In this document: positions 8,074-17,600 of the stretch, in pieces
Numbering within the stretch: the stretch's first letter is position 1
How the letters are laid out: every line of letters begins with the position of its first letter
DNA from: JAWKWH01 sp965204295
GTDB taxonomy: Bacteria; Pseudomonadota; Alphaproteobacteria; Rhizobiales; Rhizobiaceae
Assembly: GCA_965204295.1 (NCBI GenBank)
Contig: OZ241973.1
Span: 1,488,001-1,552,000 of the forward strand
Direction: 5' to 3'
DNA: 64,000 nt
The notes under the pieces: generated by a model
Databases searched by the model: none
Seen by the model: the letters and a program-made list of their open reading frames with translations, nothing else
Told to the model about the DNA's origin: nothing
Made by a program: the position numbers and the translations under genes

Positions 8074-8804
8074 TATCGAGCGTCATAGAGTGCGCTGTCG
8101 ACAAAGTTTTCCGCCTCAAGCGCGGGGCCTGCCAATATCAGCGCGGTGCGTTCGATGCCGCTTTCCGCGATTTGCGATTCGACGGTCCCAAGCGTGGCAT
8201 TGATGATTTTTTCATCAGGCCAACTTGCGCGCGCCACGACGACAACCGGACAGTTTTTGCCGTACAGCGGGATCAGTTCCTCGACAACCTGTCCGATGGC
8301 ATGGATGGCAAGATGAATCGCAAGCGTCGTCCCGGTTCTGCCGAAGGCGGAGAGCGTCTCTCCCGGCGGCATTTTCGACGCCCTGCCGGAAACACGCGTG
8401 AGAACCAGGCTCTGTGCAATTTCGGGCAGGGTCAGTTCCTGCCCGATCGCGGCCGCCGCCGCCGCGAACGACGGAACGCCCGGTGTCATCGAGTAGTCGA
8501 TTTCATTTTTCTTTAGCCGCCTAATTTGCTCCGCAACGGCGCTCCAGACGGAAAGATCGCCGGAGTGCAGCCTGGCGACATCCAGATCATCGCGTTTGGC
8601 CGAAACGAATTCCCCTTCGATTTCGGCCAGCGACATCGGCGCGGTGTTGACGATTTTCGCGTCCGCCGGACAGTATTTCAGCAGACTTTCCGGGATGATC
8701 GAACCGGCGTAAAGGCAGACCGGGCAGCGGGATAAAATATCGCGGCCCCTGACCGTGATGAGATCCACCGCGCCCGGGCCGGCACCGATGAAATGAACCA
8801 TCAT
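8043..8804 (-). CDS. cobM: Precorrin-4 C11-methyltransferase
   Basis: 253 residues. The start at 8804 (ATGATG, overlapping the preceding TGA) gives MMVHFIGAGPGAVDLITVRG, a textbook tetrapyrrole-methylase N-terminus; reading further upstream is Arg-rich shadow of the neighbour. Other family segments are VCLYAGSIIPESLL, LHSGDLSVWSAVAEQ and MTPGVPSFAAAAAA. It methylates C11 of precorrin-4 to give precorrin-5. Last gene of cobL-cobE-cobM; its 3' end overlaps that of cbiD, so the two messages are complementary over 31 nt. Confidence 0.93.
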   Translation of the reverse strand: MMVHFIGAGPGAVDLITVRGRDILSRCPVCLYAGSIIPESLLKYCPADAKIVNTAPMSLAEIEGEFVSAKRDDLDVARLHSGDLSVWSAVAEQIRRLKKNEIDYSMTPGVPSFAAAAAAIGQELTLPEIAQSLVLTRVSGRASKMPPGETLSAFGRTGTTLAIHLAIHAIGQVVEELIPLYGKNCPVVVVARASWPDEKIINATLGTVESQIAESGIERTALILAGPALEAENFVDSALYDARYQRRFRGRDS

Positions 8805-9202
8805 TCGCCGTCGCCGATGGCTATGGCGCATGTGACCGGACCATGAACCGAACGGGCCGCGATCAACCGGCTGTCGCTTCCGGCCGCCGCCAGGGCCGCC
8901 GCTTCCGATACGCATGAGCAACCGGTGACGTCGAGCGAACGCCGTGAGCGCGTCAGAACACGGTTTTCGTTATCTCGCAGCACGTTATCGTCGAAATAGC
9001 GGATATCGGTTCTCAACTCGCGTGCGACTTCGGCAAGGGCTTCAAAGCCCCGCTTTCTCCCCGAGGTGGCGATCACCGACAGATCGCGGCGGTTGAGCCG
9101 AAATTCAGCCATGCCGTTGTCGACCGCGGCAAGGATATCGCTCCCGGTGGCGATCTTCCGGAACCCGATGCCCAGCGCGATCACGGTTTCCTCCAGCTCC
9201 AT
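8801..9202 (-). CDS. cobE: CobE / CbiG C-terminal-domain protein
   Basis: 133 residues from the ATG at 9202 (MELEETVIALGIGFRK); an in-frame ATG at 9229 adds nine residues but deepens the overlap with cobL. The stand-alone form of the CbiG C-terminal domain: VIALGIGFRKIATGSDI, TSGRKRGFEALAEVA, then VTGCSCVSEAAALAAAG. CobE is needed for aerobic cobalamin synthesis, but its reaction is not settled. It overlaps cobL upstream by 22 bp and cobM downstream by an ATGA, so the three are probably translated as a unit. Confidence 0.85.
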   Translation of the reverse strand: MELEETVIALGIGFRKIATGSDILAAVDNGMAEFRLNRRDLSVIATSGRKRGFEALAEVARELRTDIRYFDDNVLRDNENRVLTRSRRSLDVTGCSCVSEAAALAAAGSDSRLIAARSVHGPVTCAIAIGDGE

Positions 9203-10422
9203 TGGGTGATCGGCATTGCAGGTCGCCATCCGCGCATCGAACCGACGTCCGTCGCTTTTGCGATGGACAGTCTTGTCAAATCCCCGCCCAGATCGTTGTG
9301 CAGTTTCAACAGCGCCGACTCCAGTTCGAGCGTTACGCCATTCGCGACGATTCGACCGCCCGAACGCAGATGCGCGATGGCGTTCTTCATGACGTCGGGT
9401 TCACTTCCCCCTCCCCCGACGAAGATCGCGTCGGGTTGCGACAACCCGGCGAAGGCTTGCGGCGCCCGACCTTCCAGAACGTCAACGGTCGGAACGCCCA
9501 GTTTCGAGGCGTTGACCGTTATTCGCCTGGCGCGGTCCGGGTTTTTCTCGATTGCAATTGCGCGCATTGATGGATGCCGCAGCAACCATTCGATCGATAT
9601 TGAACCGGCGCCGGCGCCGATGTCCCATAGCAGTTCACCCCGCCGCGGCGCCAGCGCCGAAATGGTTATGGCCCTGATTTCGCGTCTGGTGATCTGGCCG
9701 TCATGCTCGAACATCGCGTCGGCTAGGCCCTGCGACAGCGGAATTTCAACATCCGGATTTTCCGCTTTCACAACGATGGCCACAAGATTGATCGGATGAA
9801 CAGCCGGCAAATCAAACCTGTCGGCGCTTGTTGCGGTGATTTTTTCGTCAGGTCCGCCAAGGGCTTCTAGAACGAAGAAACCGGATGGTCCGAAGCCGGC
9901 TTCCTTCAGCATTTCGGCAATGCGGCCGGGCCCGGTTTCATCGGACGTCAGGGCGAGAATTCGATTGCCCGAATGCAGCAGTGGCCTGATTGTCGGGATA
10001 TCGCGCCCGTGCAGCGAGATCGTGTCAATGTCCTGCAACGACCAGCCGAGCCGCGCCGCCGCGAGGCTTAATGACGAAACATGCGGAATGACATGCATTT
10101 CATGCGGATCGATGCCGCGTGCGAGCGTTCCGCCGACGCCATGCATGAACGGGTCGCCTGAAGCCAGCACGCATACGCGGCTGCGCCGCAGAGTTTTGAC
10201 GGCGGACATCGTGGCGTCGAATGGCGAGGGCCACGGAGACGCCTGGCCGCGAATAAGCGGTTTTGCCAGCGACAAATGGCGCACGCTGCCGAAAACGGTC
10301 TTCGCTTCCGCAATTCTCGATTTGGCCTCCGCGCCCAAACCGTCAATTCCATCTTCGCCAATTCCGACGACGGATAACCATTTTCCGGTTGTTGCCGGTG
10401 CGATTCGGTCTTTAGAAGGCAT
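9181..10422 (-). CDS. cobL: Precorrin-6Y C5,15-methyltransferase (decarboxylating)
   Basis: 413 residues from the ATG at 10422, preceded on this strand by GGAAGG with 5 bp spacing. Two domains: an N-terminal CbiE-like SAM methylase (WLSVVGIGEDGIDGL, ASGDPFMHGVGGTL) and a C-terminal CbiT-like Rossmann methylase (LLWDIGAGAGSISIEW, IFVGGGGSEPDVM). The fused protein methylates C5 and C15 and removes the acetate carboxylate on ring C. First gene of cobL-cobE-cobM. It is head to head with cobK, their first codons nearly touching, so each promoter must lie inside the other gene. Confidence 0.93.
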   Translation of the reverse strand: MPSKDRIAPATTGKWLSVVGIGEDGIDGLGAEAKSRIAEAKTVFGSVRHLSLAKPLIRGQASPWPSPFDATMSAVKTLRRSRVCVLASGDPFMHGVGGTLARGIDPHEMHVIPHVSSLSLAAARLGWSLQDIDTISLHGRDIPTIRPLLHSGNRILALTSDETGPGRIAEMLKEAGFGPSGFFVLEALGGPDEKITATSADRFDLPAVHPINLVAIVVKAENPDVEIPLSQGLADAMFEHDGQITRREIRAITISALAPRRGELLWDIGAGAGSISIEWLLRHPSMRAIAIEKNPDRARRITVNASKLGVPTVDVLEGRAPQAFAGLSQPDAIFVGGGGSEPDVMKNAIAHLRSGGRIVANGVTLELESALLKLHNDLGGDLTRLSIAKATDVGSMRGWRPAMPITQWSWRKP

Positions 10423-10433
10423 GATGACCTTCC
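10415..10433. promoter_or_regulatory. Palindromic ribosome-binding region shared by cobL and cobK
   Basis: GAAGG-CATGATGA-CCTTCC. On the plus strand GAAGG (10415-10419) stands 4 nt before the cobK ATG at 10424; on the minus strand GGAAGG (10433-10428) stands 5 nt before the cobL ATG at 10422. One short palindrome thus holds both ribosome sites and both starts. If the first plus-strand ATG (10421) is used, the two start codons overlap by two bases. Confidence 0.55.
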
Positions 10434-11191
10434 GTGTTGTGATCCTTGGCGGCACCGCCGAAGCGCGGCAATTGGCCTCGAAATTGTCCGGAGACCTGCG
10501 CTTCAGCGTCACGGTGTCGCTCGCCGGCGTTACCGCTCGTCCGTCGCCGCACGCCGTTCCCGTCCGGACCGGCGGATTTGGCGGGCCCGATGGATTTGCC
10601 CGTTACCTGCATGAACATCGCATCGATGTGCTGGTCGATGCGACTCATCCGTTTGCCGTTCGGATTTCGGAAAACGCGATGAAGGCGGCGGCTAGGTCCC
10701 GCACATCGTTGATCGTTGTCCGGCGTCCTCCATGGATCGCGCAGCCCGCGGACCGCTGGCGATCGCATCGCGATGCCGCCGCGGCGATCGATGCGCTCGG
10801 AATGAAGCACCGGCGGGTATTTGTGACGCTCGGCCGTCAGCACCTGGCGGCTTTGTCGAGCGCGCCTCACCATCGCTATCTGGTGCGGAGCGTCGATCCG
10901 GTCGACCCGCCGCTTGCATTGCCGAATATATCCCATCTTCTGGATCGCGGGCCGTTCGAGATCGATCGGGAGCAAGCGCTGTTGGTCAAACATGCCATCG
11001 ACGCGATCGTCACCAAAAATAGCGGCGGCCCGGCCAGCGCGGCGAAGCTTCAGGCGGCGCGAAAGCTCGGCATCGCCGTCGAGATGATTGAACGACCGAT
11101 GGTTGTCGGACCCGCCGATGCCGGCAGTGTTTCCGAGGCTGTCGGGAAGCTCGATCAACTGGCCGTCTCGCTTGTAAAGCGCGGTGAATAG
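10424..11191 (+). CDS. cobK: Precorrin-6A reductase
   Basis: 255 residues from the second of two tandem ATGs (MTFRVVILGGTAEARQLA); the first, at 10421, sits only one base after the Shine-Dalgarno. The NADPH-binding VVILGGTAEA and the DVLVDATHPFAVRISENA motif are typical of CobK/CbiJ. It reduces the C18-C19 double bond of precorrin-6A. A single-gene unit on the plus strand, embedded between two minus-strand operons; its 3' end overlaps cobJ by 37 bp. Confidence 0.92.
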   Translation: MTFRVVILGGTAEARQLASKLSGDLRFSVTVSLAGVTARPSPHAVPVRTGGFGGPDGFARYLHEHRIDVLVDATHPFAVRISENAMKAAARSRTSLIVVRRPPWIAQPADRWRSHRDAAAAIDALGMKHRRVFVTLGRQHLAALSSAPHHRYLVRSVDPVDPPLALPNISHLLDRGPFEIDREQALLVKHAIDAIVTKNSGGPASAAKLQAARKLGIAVEMIERPMVVGPADAGSVSEAVGKLDQLAVSLVKRGE

Positions 11192-11919
11192 ACCAGCGGC
11201 GACCGGTTCTCGCGCTCAACAATTCTGGTTTCGCGCGACCCGACGATCACACAGGTCGCCATGTCGGCGATTGCGGGATCCGCTTCGCCGAGGGTGGTGA
11301 CGATGATCCTCTCGCCGGAACGTCCGGCTGCGCGGCCAAAAATCACCGGTGTATCGGGAAGCAGAAAACCTTGCAGATGCTCGAATGCCCGTTCAAGCTG
11401 CCAGGGACGGGCGCGACTGGCGGGATTGTAAAGCGCGATGGCCAGACCCGCGCCCGCCGCCGCCGAAAGACGATCAAGCACGATCCGCCAGGGCTTCAAA
11501 TTGTCGGAAAGAGAAATCGCGCAAAAATCGTGGCCCAGGGGTGCGCCGACGCGGGCGGCGACGGCCAGCATCGCGGTGATTCCGGGAACTATGTCCACAT
11601 CGATTTTGCGCCAGGCCATCGGGCCATCGTCGATCGCCTCGCAGACGGCCGCCGCCATTGCAAACACGCCCGGGTCGCCGCCGGAAATCACCGCGACATT
11701 GAAACCGGATGCGGCAAGTTCCAGCGCGGCTTCCGCACGGGCCTTTTCTTCGCGGTTTTCGGATTTGTGGATTCGTTGACGGGCTCCCGGCGTCAGACGA
11801 TCGAGGTAGCCGGCATATCCGAACAGGTCGGTTGCGTTTTCGATGGCATTCGCCGCTTCGGGGGTAAGCTGGCTCCGGCCGCCAGGACCGATGCCGATGA
11901 CGGCCAGCCTGCCGCTCAT
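11155..11919 (-). CDS. cobJ: Precorrin-3B C17-methyltransferase
   Basis: 254 residues. The tetrapyrrole methylase fold is clear: LAVIGIGPGGRSQLTPEA, FGYAGYLDRL, VISGGDPGVFAMAAAV, VDIVPGITAMLAVAARVG. It methylates C17 and drives ring contraction to precorrin-4, acting on the hydroxylactone made by CobG, encoded upstream in the same operon. Start ATG at 11919 overlaps the cobI stop (ATGA). Last gene of the riboswitch-controlled operon; no terminator hairpin is evident before it runs into convergent cobK. Confidence 0.94.
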   Translation of the reverse strand: MSGRLAVIGIGPGGRSQLTPEAANAIENATDLFGYAGYLDRLTPGARQRIHKSENREEKARAEAALELAASGFNVAVISGGDPGVFAMAAAVCEAIDDGPMAWRKIDVDIVPGITAMLAVAARVGAPLGHDFCAISLSDNLKPWRIVLDRLSAAAGAGLAIALYNPASRARPWQLERAFEHLQGFLLPDTPVIFGRAAGRSGERIIVTTLGEADPAIADMATCVIVGSRETRIVERENRSPLVYSPRFTSETAS

Positions 11920-12647
11920 CGGTCGGACTCCCAGCCGGGCACCAGAATGATGGAAAAGTACGGCGCCCTGTCATGCGTCAATTCGGACAGCGGCATTGTG
12001 ACACCGTTGTCCATCGTTCCGCGCTCCACATAGATCGCCCGGTGAATCCTTCCTGATTCGATGAGAGCTTTTCTCACCTTCGGCAGATTGCGGCCGACCT
12101 TCATGATGATTGCCGCGTCGCAGTTTTTGAGTTTCTCCGCCAGCATTTCCTCAGCCATCGTGCCGGGCAATATGCTTGTGGCGTCGTCGCCCTGGGCGAT
12201 CGGCGCGCCGGCCTGGGACCAGCATCCCGACATCGCGGTCACACCGGGAATGACCACGGTTGGAAATCTGCCCGACAGCCTTGAATGGACGTGCATGTAG
12301 GAGCCGTAGAACAGGGGATCGCCTTCGGAGAGAACGACAACCGATCTTCCGGCGTCGAGCCGTTCGGCGAGTTTTGCCGCTGATTGATCGTAGAACGAGG
12401 CAATTTGCGCGCGATAGGATCGGCAATGCTTGGGCAACTCGGTGGTCACCGGATAAAACAATGGAATTTCGTCGGCGGATTGTCGTATGTGATCCTGAAC
12501 AATTCTTCGTGCATTGCTCCGATTGCCTCGCTTGGCGAAATAGGCGAGCACGTCTGCATGGCCGATCGCCCGGGCCGCCTTCAGCGTCAGCAGTTCCGGA
12601 TCACCGGGTCCGGTGCCGACGCCATATAGGGTGCCTCGCTCCGCCAT
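11916..12647 (-). CDS. cobI: Precorrin-2 C20-methyltransferase
   Basis: 243 residues from the ATG at 12647, 2 bp after the cobH stop; this start gives MAERGTLYGVGTGPGDPELL, the family's SAM-binding opening, whereas the upstream extension is Arg-rich shadow of cobH. Further motifs are VLSEGDPLFYGSYMHV and VIPGVTAMSGCWSQ. It makes precorrin-3A from precorrin-2, the substrate of CobG. Confidence 0.94.
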   Translation of the reverse strand: MAERGTLYGVGTGPGDPELLTLKAARAIGHADVLAYFAKRGNRSNARRIVQDHIRQSADEIPLFYPVTTELPKHCRSYRAQIASFYDQSAAKLAERLDAGRSVVVLSEGDPLFYGSYMHVHSRLSGRFPTVVIPGVTAMSGCWSQAGAPIAQGDDATSILPGTMAEEMLAEKLKNCDAAIIMKVGRNLPKVRKALIESGRIHRAIYVERGTMDNGVTMPLSELTHDRAPYFSIILVPGWESDR

Positions 12648-12649
12648 TG

Positions 12650-13288
12650 TCAGATTCCCGTTTTTGCCAGTGCGTTGACGGCTGCTGCGCACAGGGCGCT
12701 GCCGCCCATTCGGCCGCGCACGATCGCCCACGGAATTCCCGGATCGTTTCGAGCAAGCGCATCCTTTGACTCGGCCGCTCCGACGAAACCGACCGGCATG
12801 CCGATGATCGCGGCCGGCCTTGGCGCGTCCCGCGCCAACAGATCAAGCAAGTGAAACAGGGCAGTCGGCGCGTTACCGATGGCGACCAGCCCGCCTTCGA
12901 GGCGGTCCAGCCAGAGTGACAGCGCCGCCGCGGAGCGGGTAGTCTCCATCTTCTTTGCAAGATCGGGAGTCCGAGGGTCGTTCAAGGTGCAGACGACTTC
13001 ATTACCTGCCGGCAACCGTGATCTCGTGACACCGCGGGCGACCATTTCCGCGTCGCAGAAGATCGGTGCGCCAGCGCGAAGCGCGTTACCGGCCCGATCG
13101 GCAAAATCCCGCGAAAACCGGAAATGTTCCGCCGCTTCGACCAGGCCGCAGGCGTGGACCATGCGGACGGCAATTTCGGATTCCGCATCGCTGAACCGGG
13201 AAAGATCCGCTTCCGCCCGGATGATCGCGAACGACTTCTCGTAAATGGCGTATCCATCCTTGATGTAATCTTGCGCCGGCATTGACAT
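12650..13288 (-). CDS. cobH: Precorrin-8X methylmutase
   Basis: 212 residues from the ATG at 13288, sharing one base with the cobG stop (TGATG). CobH moves the methyl group from C11 to C12 to give hydrogenobyrinic acid. The expected catalytic His lies in AVRMVHACGLVEAAEH; GAPIFCDAEMVARGV and IIGMPVGFVGAAESK are the other conserved blocks. Translation is probably coupled to cobG upstream and cobI downstream. Confidence 0.94.
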   Translation of the reverse strand: MSMPAQDYIKDGYAIYEKSFAIIRAEADLSRFSDAESEIAVRMVHACGLVEAAEHFRFSRDFADRAGNALRAGAPIFCDAEMVARGVTRSRLPAGNEVVCTLNDPRTPDLAKKMETTRSAAALSLWLDRLEGGLVAIGNAPTALFHLLDLLARDAPRPAAIIGMPVGFVGAAESKDALARNDPGIPWAIVRGRMGGSALCAAAVNALAKTGI

Positions 13289-14604
13289 CAATCCGCCTCT
13301 TCCATCGGCGCCGCGAAATGACCGGTGAAGAACGATTTGGCGGTTGTATGGCCATGCCGTTTTCGATGAAAATCTGCCGCCGCGCGCTTGAAAATGTCCG
13401 TAAGCCGGCCGCCGGAGCACATGGCTAGGTGACGCGATGTCGAACCGAGTTCGTCAATCAGGTTGCAGCCGGCGGCATTGCCGGTGATCGAGAGTTGCGG
13501 GCCTCGCGTGTCAGCACATCTTTTGTCGCAACCCGACACGTGCACCGCGAACGAACCGTCCAGCAGCGGACCGCAATCACGTGCGATTTCGGCTGCGAAT
13601 TTTCTCGTTTCGAGATGGGCGGAGCCGCAGAACGGCGCGCCCGCGCATACCGAGAACCGGCTACGCGAATCGCCGGGCCTCGATATGAAACCGAGCTTTG
13701 GAGCGGCGGCGATCAACTCGTTTGCCGCGGACGGCGACAGTCCGCGGAAAACAATCGCGCGTCCCGCCGCGAGCCGAAGCCTTGTAGCCCCAAGCGTTCC
13801 GGCGGAACTGACGAGTGAAATCAAATCATCCGCGTGGCCGCAGCCGAATGCCAGACCGATGCCGACGGCCAACGTCCGATCCTTCGACGGATACGGACCC
13901 AGCGGAGTTGAAAGCCGGCTATCCTCACCGTCGGTGACTTTTCCCCGCCCGTGAGCCGGGTTACCGTTGACGCCAACCGGATCAAGATCGCGACCACGCG
14001 CACCCGGACCCAATTCGGCGATCCTTTTCAGCAGTTTTACGACAATGCCAGGCAGTTCGGCATCCCCGGCATGAGCAAACAGCCGGGCTGTCGCGGCCGT
14101 TCCGCCCACGGACACTTTCCAACGAACGGGCGTGTTTTCCTCCAGCGCGGTCAACCGGATGTCAGCGGAGATGCGATCCACCGAAATCTGGCCGCGGCCA
14201 TCGACAATGATTGACATTTTCGGGGCAAGACGTTGCTTCAGGATGCTGTCGACAACACTTCTTATCGCGGTCGCGACCGGACGAGGATCGGCGACTTCCC
14301 GCGGGTCGATACCGGCGAGCCCGCTCATGGTGATCGGCGGGCCGTCTTGGTCAAGGCCCAATTGGCCGCTCTCGCGCTCAAGCGCATCCGAAGATGATGA
14401 AGTCAGTCCTCGAATCTGCAAATTACCGCGCCGCGTCATTTCGACAAGGCCGTTTCCGTGCCGTTTTGCAGACTGCAATATCGAAATAAGCTGAGCCGGC
14501 GAAATATCAGGATCGTTCAGGTGCAAACGCGCCAGGAGACCGTCGCCGGTCTGCATTGGCCGTTTCAGGTCCGGACAACAGCCGCGGCGAAGAGGAGCGT
14601 TCAT
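13288..14604 (-). CDS. cobG: Precorrin-3B synthase (monooxygenase) CobG
   Basis: 438 residues from the ATG at 14604 (ATGA overlap with cobN). CobG is a sulfite/nitrite-reductase-like iron-sulfur/siroheme protein that uses O2 to hydroxylate precorrin-3A and form the gamma-lactone. Cysteines for a [4Fe-4S] cluster are visible as C-X5-C (VCAGAPFCGS) and C-X3-C (SGCDKRCADT). Its presence marks the pathway as oxygen-dependent. The two ferredoxin-like half domains and the repeated sulfite-reductase fold account for the length. Confidence 0.92.
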   Translation of the reverse strand: MNAPLRRGCCPDLKRPMQTGDGLLARLHLNDPDISPAQLISILQSAKRHGNGLVEMTRRGNLQIRGLTSSSSDALERESGQLGLDQDGPPITMSGLAGIDPREVADPRPVATAIRSVVDSILKQRLAPKMSIIVDGRGQISVDRISADIRLTALEENTPVRWKVSVGGTAATARLFAHAGDAELPGIVVKLLKRIAELGPGARGRDLDPVGVNGNPAHGRGKVTDGEDSRLSTPLGPYPSKDRTLAVGIGLAFGCGHADDLISLVSSAGTLGATRLRLAAGRAIVFRGLSPSAANELIAAAPKLGFISRPGDSRSRFSVCAGAPFCGSAHLETRKFAAEIARDCGPLLDGSFAVHVSGCDKRCADTRGPQLSITGNAAGCNLIDELGSTSRHLAMCSGGRLTDIFKRAAADFHRKRHGHTTAKSFFTGHFAAPMEEAD

Positions 14605-17600
14605 GGCGCGGGCTCCAGTGCGTCGGCCTGATCGATCAGTTCCCGCAGGTCGCGATCCAGCGAGTTTCTGCGCGGATGCCACAATCCCCGCCGCCTGGCT
14701 GAAGCAAATCGTTTGGCCATTGCGCGCATGGCGGCCGGATTTTCGCGAATCAGGAAATCGCATATTTCAGGATTTCCCAGATAGGAATCGTAAACCGCTT
14801 CGATCAAAGCTTCCGGTATCGAATCGGTCGTCTCGGCGAATCCAATCAGACGATCGACGGTTTCGGCAAATTCCGCCCCGCCCCTTGGCCCATGGCGGAG
14901 TTGTCCTTCGATAAACCGCCGATTTGTCGCGCGCGCCCTGACAACCCTCGTTACGGCCTCCTTCAGCGAACGGGCTCTTGGCCGTTCGGGATCCGTGGTA
15001 TCGAGAGCGATGACGTCGGCCTTTCCGCCCAGCGCGGAGACCGCGGCCGAAAAACCGCCGATAAAGGCGACTTCGGCCGAACCCTCCAGAATATCCCTTC
15101 CCGGATCATCGCCCGCGTGAATGAGAATCTCGGCCTCGGACACGCGCTCGGCAAAGGCTTGCGGCAGTTCTTTGCCTACGCCATCGGCCCCGCCATAGGC
15201 GTGCGATGTGTTTTCGAGATAGGCGCGGCCAATCTCAGCGCTGTCATCCCAATTGCCGGACTGAAGCATGTCTTCAATACCGGTTCCGTAGACGCCGGGC
15301 GACGAACCGAATATGCGGGCTTGCGCCTCACCGGATCTGCGGCGTTCGGCGGCCAGCGGATTTTCCTCGTCGCTCTCGTCGCGTTCCGCGACCGCGGTCA
15401 CGGCGGTGTCCATCAGGGCAATCTGGGTTGGAAACATGTCGCGGAACAGGCCGGAAATCCGCCATGTCACGTCAACCCTCGGCCTGCCGATTTTTGCCGT
15501 CGGCAGCACTTCGATTCCCGTGATTCGGGCAGTGGCCGGGTCCCATTGCGGGCGGCATCCCATCAGGGCGAGCCCTTGCGCGATTTCCTCTCCTCCGGTT
15601 CTGAGACTGGCGCTGCCCCACAGATCAATGACGAGCGACCGCGGCCAGTCGCCATGTTCCTGCAGGTGACGCCGCAATATCGCTTCACTTGCCGTCTTGC
15701 TCAGGTCGAACGCCGTTTGGGTCGGCATGGTTCGCGGATCGGAGGTGAACATGTTACGGCCTGTCGGCAGCACGTCAAGCCGGCCCCTGTCCGGCGCGCC
15801 TGACGGCCCGGCCCCGATGTGCTTTCCGTCCAATGCATCAATCAGGGCTTTGCGTTCGTTTTCAGCGCTTTCGGTTCGGGCGGAATCCGCCTCGTCGGCG
15901 CCATGTCTCCCAAAAACATGAAGACCATCCTTGATGGCAAGATCCTTCAGATCACAAAGCCAGGAATCGATTTGCAGCAGGGCCGAATCGGGATCCTCGG
16001 CGCCGGCAACGCCCGCTTCGGCGGCAAGTCCGGTTTTGTTGGCAGTGTCGACGATGAGCTTCGCCAGCCGGTCGCGCCGGCGCCTGTCGAGACCGTCGGC
16101 CTGCGAATATTCATCGACAAGTCTTTCAAGATCGCGATGTTCCGTATCCAGTCCGGCCATAGACAGCGGTGGCGGTAAATGGCCAAGCGTAACCGCCGAA
16201 ATCCGCCTCTTGGCCTGTGCCGCTTCGCCCGGATTGCTGATAATGAACGGGTAGATGACCGGCAGGCCGCCGGTAACGATTTCGGGAAAGCAATCCGATG
16301 ACAGCGCAACGGTCTTGCCCGGCAGCCACTCAAGCGTTCCGTGCGCACCGACGTGGACGATCACCTGACATCCGCGGACCCGGCGAAGCCATATGCCGAA
16401 AGCAATCAACTCATGGCGCGGTGGCGACACGGGATCGTGATAATCGGCGCGCCGGTCTTCGCTTCTGCCGCGGTCCGGCGCCAGGGCGACGGTCACATTG
16501 CCGAATTGAGCCGCTCGAAACCGGAAATCGGAATGTGGATTCTCGCCCCAGCCCGCCGAGAGCCGGTCGATTGCAACCGGCGGAATTTCCCCGAGCGAGC
16601 GCGCGTATTCGGCGGCGTCCATGCGTGCGCCGGACCGGGAGAGGAGCCTGATCAGATCGCGGGGCGTCTTGGGGACGTCATCGACGAAATAACCTTCGTT
16701 TTCAAGGTCTTCCAGTATCGCCAGCACGCTTGCCGGCACATCGAGGCCCACGGCGTAGCCGGTCCGGCCTTCCGCTCCGGGATAATCCGGAAGCAAAATC
16801 GCGATGCGGCGGTCTGCGCGGGAAGTGCCTTTCAGATCAAAAAACCTGCTCAACCGATCGGCGAATTGCTCGATTCGATCGGGTTCCGGCCGGTTGACCT
16901 GAAGCGCCAGTCCGAGCTCGTCGGGTTCGTCCGGCGTGTCCTTGAACGATATAACGCCGCCGAGAATTCGCCCATCCAGTTCGGGCAGCACGACATGCAT
17001 GGCGAGGTCGGCGGGCGCCAGGCCTCTTTGGCCCTCCGCCCATGCTTCCCGGCGGGTTGTCGCCAAAACGGCCTGGAATACCGGTTTGCCGATCCGGTCA
17101 AACAGGGTTTCCTTGCCGCCGTGCCGGCCGGATGCAAAAGCCGTCGTCGTGACAATCGCGTCGATGTGCAAACGATTCGCCGACTTCAAAACGAACCCGG
17201 CGACTTCGGGATCCTTGAGGCTGGAAACGAATACCGGTATCGAGAAAAACCCGCGTTCAACCAGCGCCCGATGCAATTCATCGACCGGCTGAACATCTCC
17301 GGCCAACAGCATGGACCGGTAAAACAGGGTCATCACCGTCCGTTTGCCGTCTCTCCCGGCGGAGGTGAATCGCCCGGTGTCGACAACGCCCGTGCCAGGC
17401 AGATAAAATCCCGTCCGATCCAGTGGCGCGGCCGTTTCGATCGTCGCGTCGTCGGTCGGCGTGGCGAGGCGGGACAACAATCGCCCCATATTATCGGGCC
17501 CGCCCTCGCGAAAATAGCCGAGCAGATTTTCAAGTTCGTGCGGCGGCAGCGTCGACCTTTCAATCAGGCGCCGGTCGGACTCCCTGCACTCCCCCGGAAG

